Origin: CAZUZD01 sp964624465
Lineage (GTDB): Bacteria; Planctomycetota; Planctomycetia; Isosphaerales; Isosphaeraceae
Direction: 5' to 3'
NCBI GenBank assembly: GCA_964624465.1
Contig: CAZUZD010000133.1
Span: 1-15,388, forward strand
DNA: 15,388 bases
Within the stretch, counting starts at the first letter, position 1; each line of letters starts with the position of its first letter. Both the position numbers and the translations under genes were made by a program. The notes beneath the pieces were generated by a model. It saw only the letters and a program-made list of their open reading frames with translations. It made no database searches and was not told the DNA's origin. Shown piece by piece: positions 14,484 through 15,388 of this stretch.

Positions 14484-15388
14484 GCACGAGCACGCGTACT
14501 GAGCCGGGCCGGGGGAAGTTGTCCCCGGACGTCGCCGCGGTTCCTGAAGGGGCCTGGCTGCACATCTGCAACGGGCTGAGCCCGAGGCGTGACGGCGGCA
14601 TGGTCCCCAGCATCCTGGGCCTGACGGCGGCGCTGGCCCGGCTGGACTCGCCCGAGCCGGTGGCGATCGTGACGCCCACGCCCTCCGATCCCGAGGTGAC
14701 CGCCGGCCCATCGGTCCGGCTCGTCGGTCCCGAGGACAACCTCGAGGCGTTCGTGAGGCGGGCCGAGGTGCTGCACCTGCACGGGCTCTGGCAGGCCCAC
14801 ACCCGCCGCGGCGCCCGCGAGGCGCGCCGCCGCCTGGTGCCGTATCTGGTCGCTGCGCACGGGATGGCCGAGCCCTGGGCGCTGCGGCACAAGGCGTTCA
14901 AGAAGCAGGTCTACACGGCGCTCGTCGAGGGCCGCAACCTGCGACACGCCGCCTGCCTGCACGCGCTGTCGCGTCCCGAGATCGGCCACCTGCGGGCGAT
15001 CGCCCCGACGACGCCCGTGGCCTTGATCCCGAATGGAGTCGACCTGGGGCCGTTCGAGAACCTCCCCGTTCGGAGCGTGCTCGAGGCCGAGTTCCCGGAG
15101 CTCGCCGGCAAGTTCCTGCTGCTGTTCCTGGCGCGGCTGCACGTCAAGAAGGGGCTCGATCTGCTGGCCCAGGCGCTGCGGACCCTGGCGCCCGACCATC
15201 CCCGGCTGCACCTCCTGCTCGCCGGGACGGACGACGGGGCGAGGGGGCCGTTCCTGGAGCAGCTCCAGGCCGCCGGCCTGAGCGATCGCGTGACGGTGCT
15301 GGGCCACATCGGCGGCGAGCGGGCCCGGGTGGTCTGGGGCGCCTGCGACGCCTTCATCCTGCCGAGCTACAGCGAGGGGTTCAGCATG
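14480..15388 (+). CDS. GT4-family glycosyltransferase (third of three, 3' partial)
   Basis: An open frame from ATG 14480 to the window end with no stop; 303 codons are visible. It starts MSTSTRTEPGRG after AGGGAGG (14463-14469) and overlaps the preceding stop by four bases. Acceptor-domain signs are LHICNGLSPRRDGGM, VLHLHGLWQAHTRRG (the HxHGxW pattern of many EPS GT4 enzymes), VAAHGMAEPWALRHK and IPNGVDLGPF. Donor-domain signs are LARLHVKKGLDLL and ILPSYSEGFSM, where Glu299 is the first Glu of E-x7-E; the second lies beyond the edge. Family length is usually about 380-420 residues, so roughly a quarter is missing. Tight coupling to the previous GT4 suggests sequential transfer steps. The sugar specificity is unknown. 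Confidence 0.88.
   Translation, partial: MSTSTRTEPGRGKLSPDVAAVPEGAWLHICNGLSPRRDGGMVPSILGLTAALARLDSPEPVAIVTPTPSDPEVTAGPSVRLVGPEDNLEAFVRRAEVLHLHGLWQAHTRRGAREARRRLVPYLVAAHGMAEPWALRHKAFKKQVYTALVEGRNLRHAACLHALSRPEIGHLRAIAPTTPVALIPNGVDLGPFENLPVRSVLEAEFPELAGKFLLLFLARLHVKKGLDLLAQALRTLAPDHPRLHLLLAGTDDGARGPFLEQLQAAGLSDRVTVLGHIGGERARVVWGACDAFILPSYSEGFSM

Noticed and set aside
1..15388. tRNA, rRNA, CRISPR array, insertion sequence or attachment site
   Set aside because: I saw no cloverleaf, regularly spaced direct repeats, transposase motif or terminal inverted repeats. The window is essentially continuous glycan-locus coding sequence.

Overview
The window is a very G+C-rich (about 70% by eye), almost gap-free stretch with ten protein genes, all on the + strand. 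It reads as the middle of an exopolysaccharide / cell-surface glycan locus from a planctomycete, probably of the Isosphaeraceae type. That placement is inference. It rests on base composition, strong third-position G/C bias, and the combination of a Wzz/tyrosine-kinase-like protein, exosortase plus EpsI, an AlkP-superfamily hydrolase, Gmd and several GT4 enzymes. No marker gene fixes the taxon.

Layout. (1) 1-1583: 3' part of a Wzz/BY-kinase-type chain-length regulator, cut by the window start. (2) 1694-7579: a tight block of an O-antigen-ligase/polymerase-like membrane protein, an FHA-TM-TPR protein, an exosortase and an EpsI (DUF3485) protein. The ligase-like and FHA genes overlap by 1 nt and the exosortase and EpsI genes by 4 nt. 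(3) 7718-10271: GDP-mannose 4,6-dehydratase (gmd), then a cytoplasmic AlkP-superfamily phosphodiesterase-like protein, each with its own strong Shine-Dalgarno and a GC-rich hairpin behind it. (4) 10286-10360: a strong hairpin followed by the best sigma70-like promoter in the window, a likely internal transcription-unit boundary. (5) 10416-15388: a GT4 glycosyltransferase, a second polymerase-like membrane protein, and two more GT4 enzymes overlapping by 4 nt. The last GT4 runs off the right end.

How the genes may work together: Gmd diverts GDP-mannose toward a deoxysugar donor; the three GT4 enzymes assemble a repeat unit on the cytoplasmic face; one or both polytopic proteins polymerise or ligate it; the Wzz/kinase-like protein sets chain length. 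Exosortase and EpsI would process and anchor surface proteins whose sorting-signal substrates are encoded elsewhere. No flippase, initiating phosphoglycosyltransferase, outer-membrane exporter or sorting-signal substrate is in the window.

There are no RNA genes, insertion sequences, CRISPR arrays or gene-free stretches over 300 bases. The intergenic gaps are 83-144 nt. Points most worth a second look are the FHA-TM-TPR protein with a degenerate FHA site, the apparently tyrosine-free kinase domain, and the hairpin/promoter junction before the first GT4 gene.
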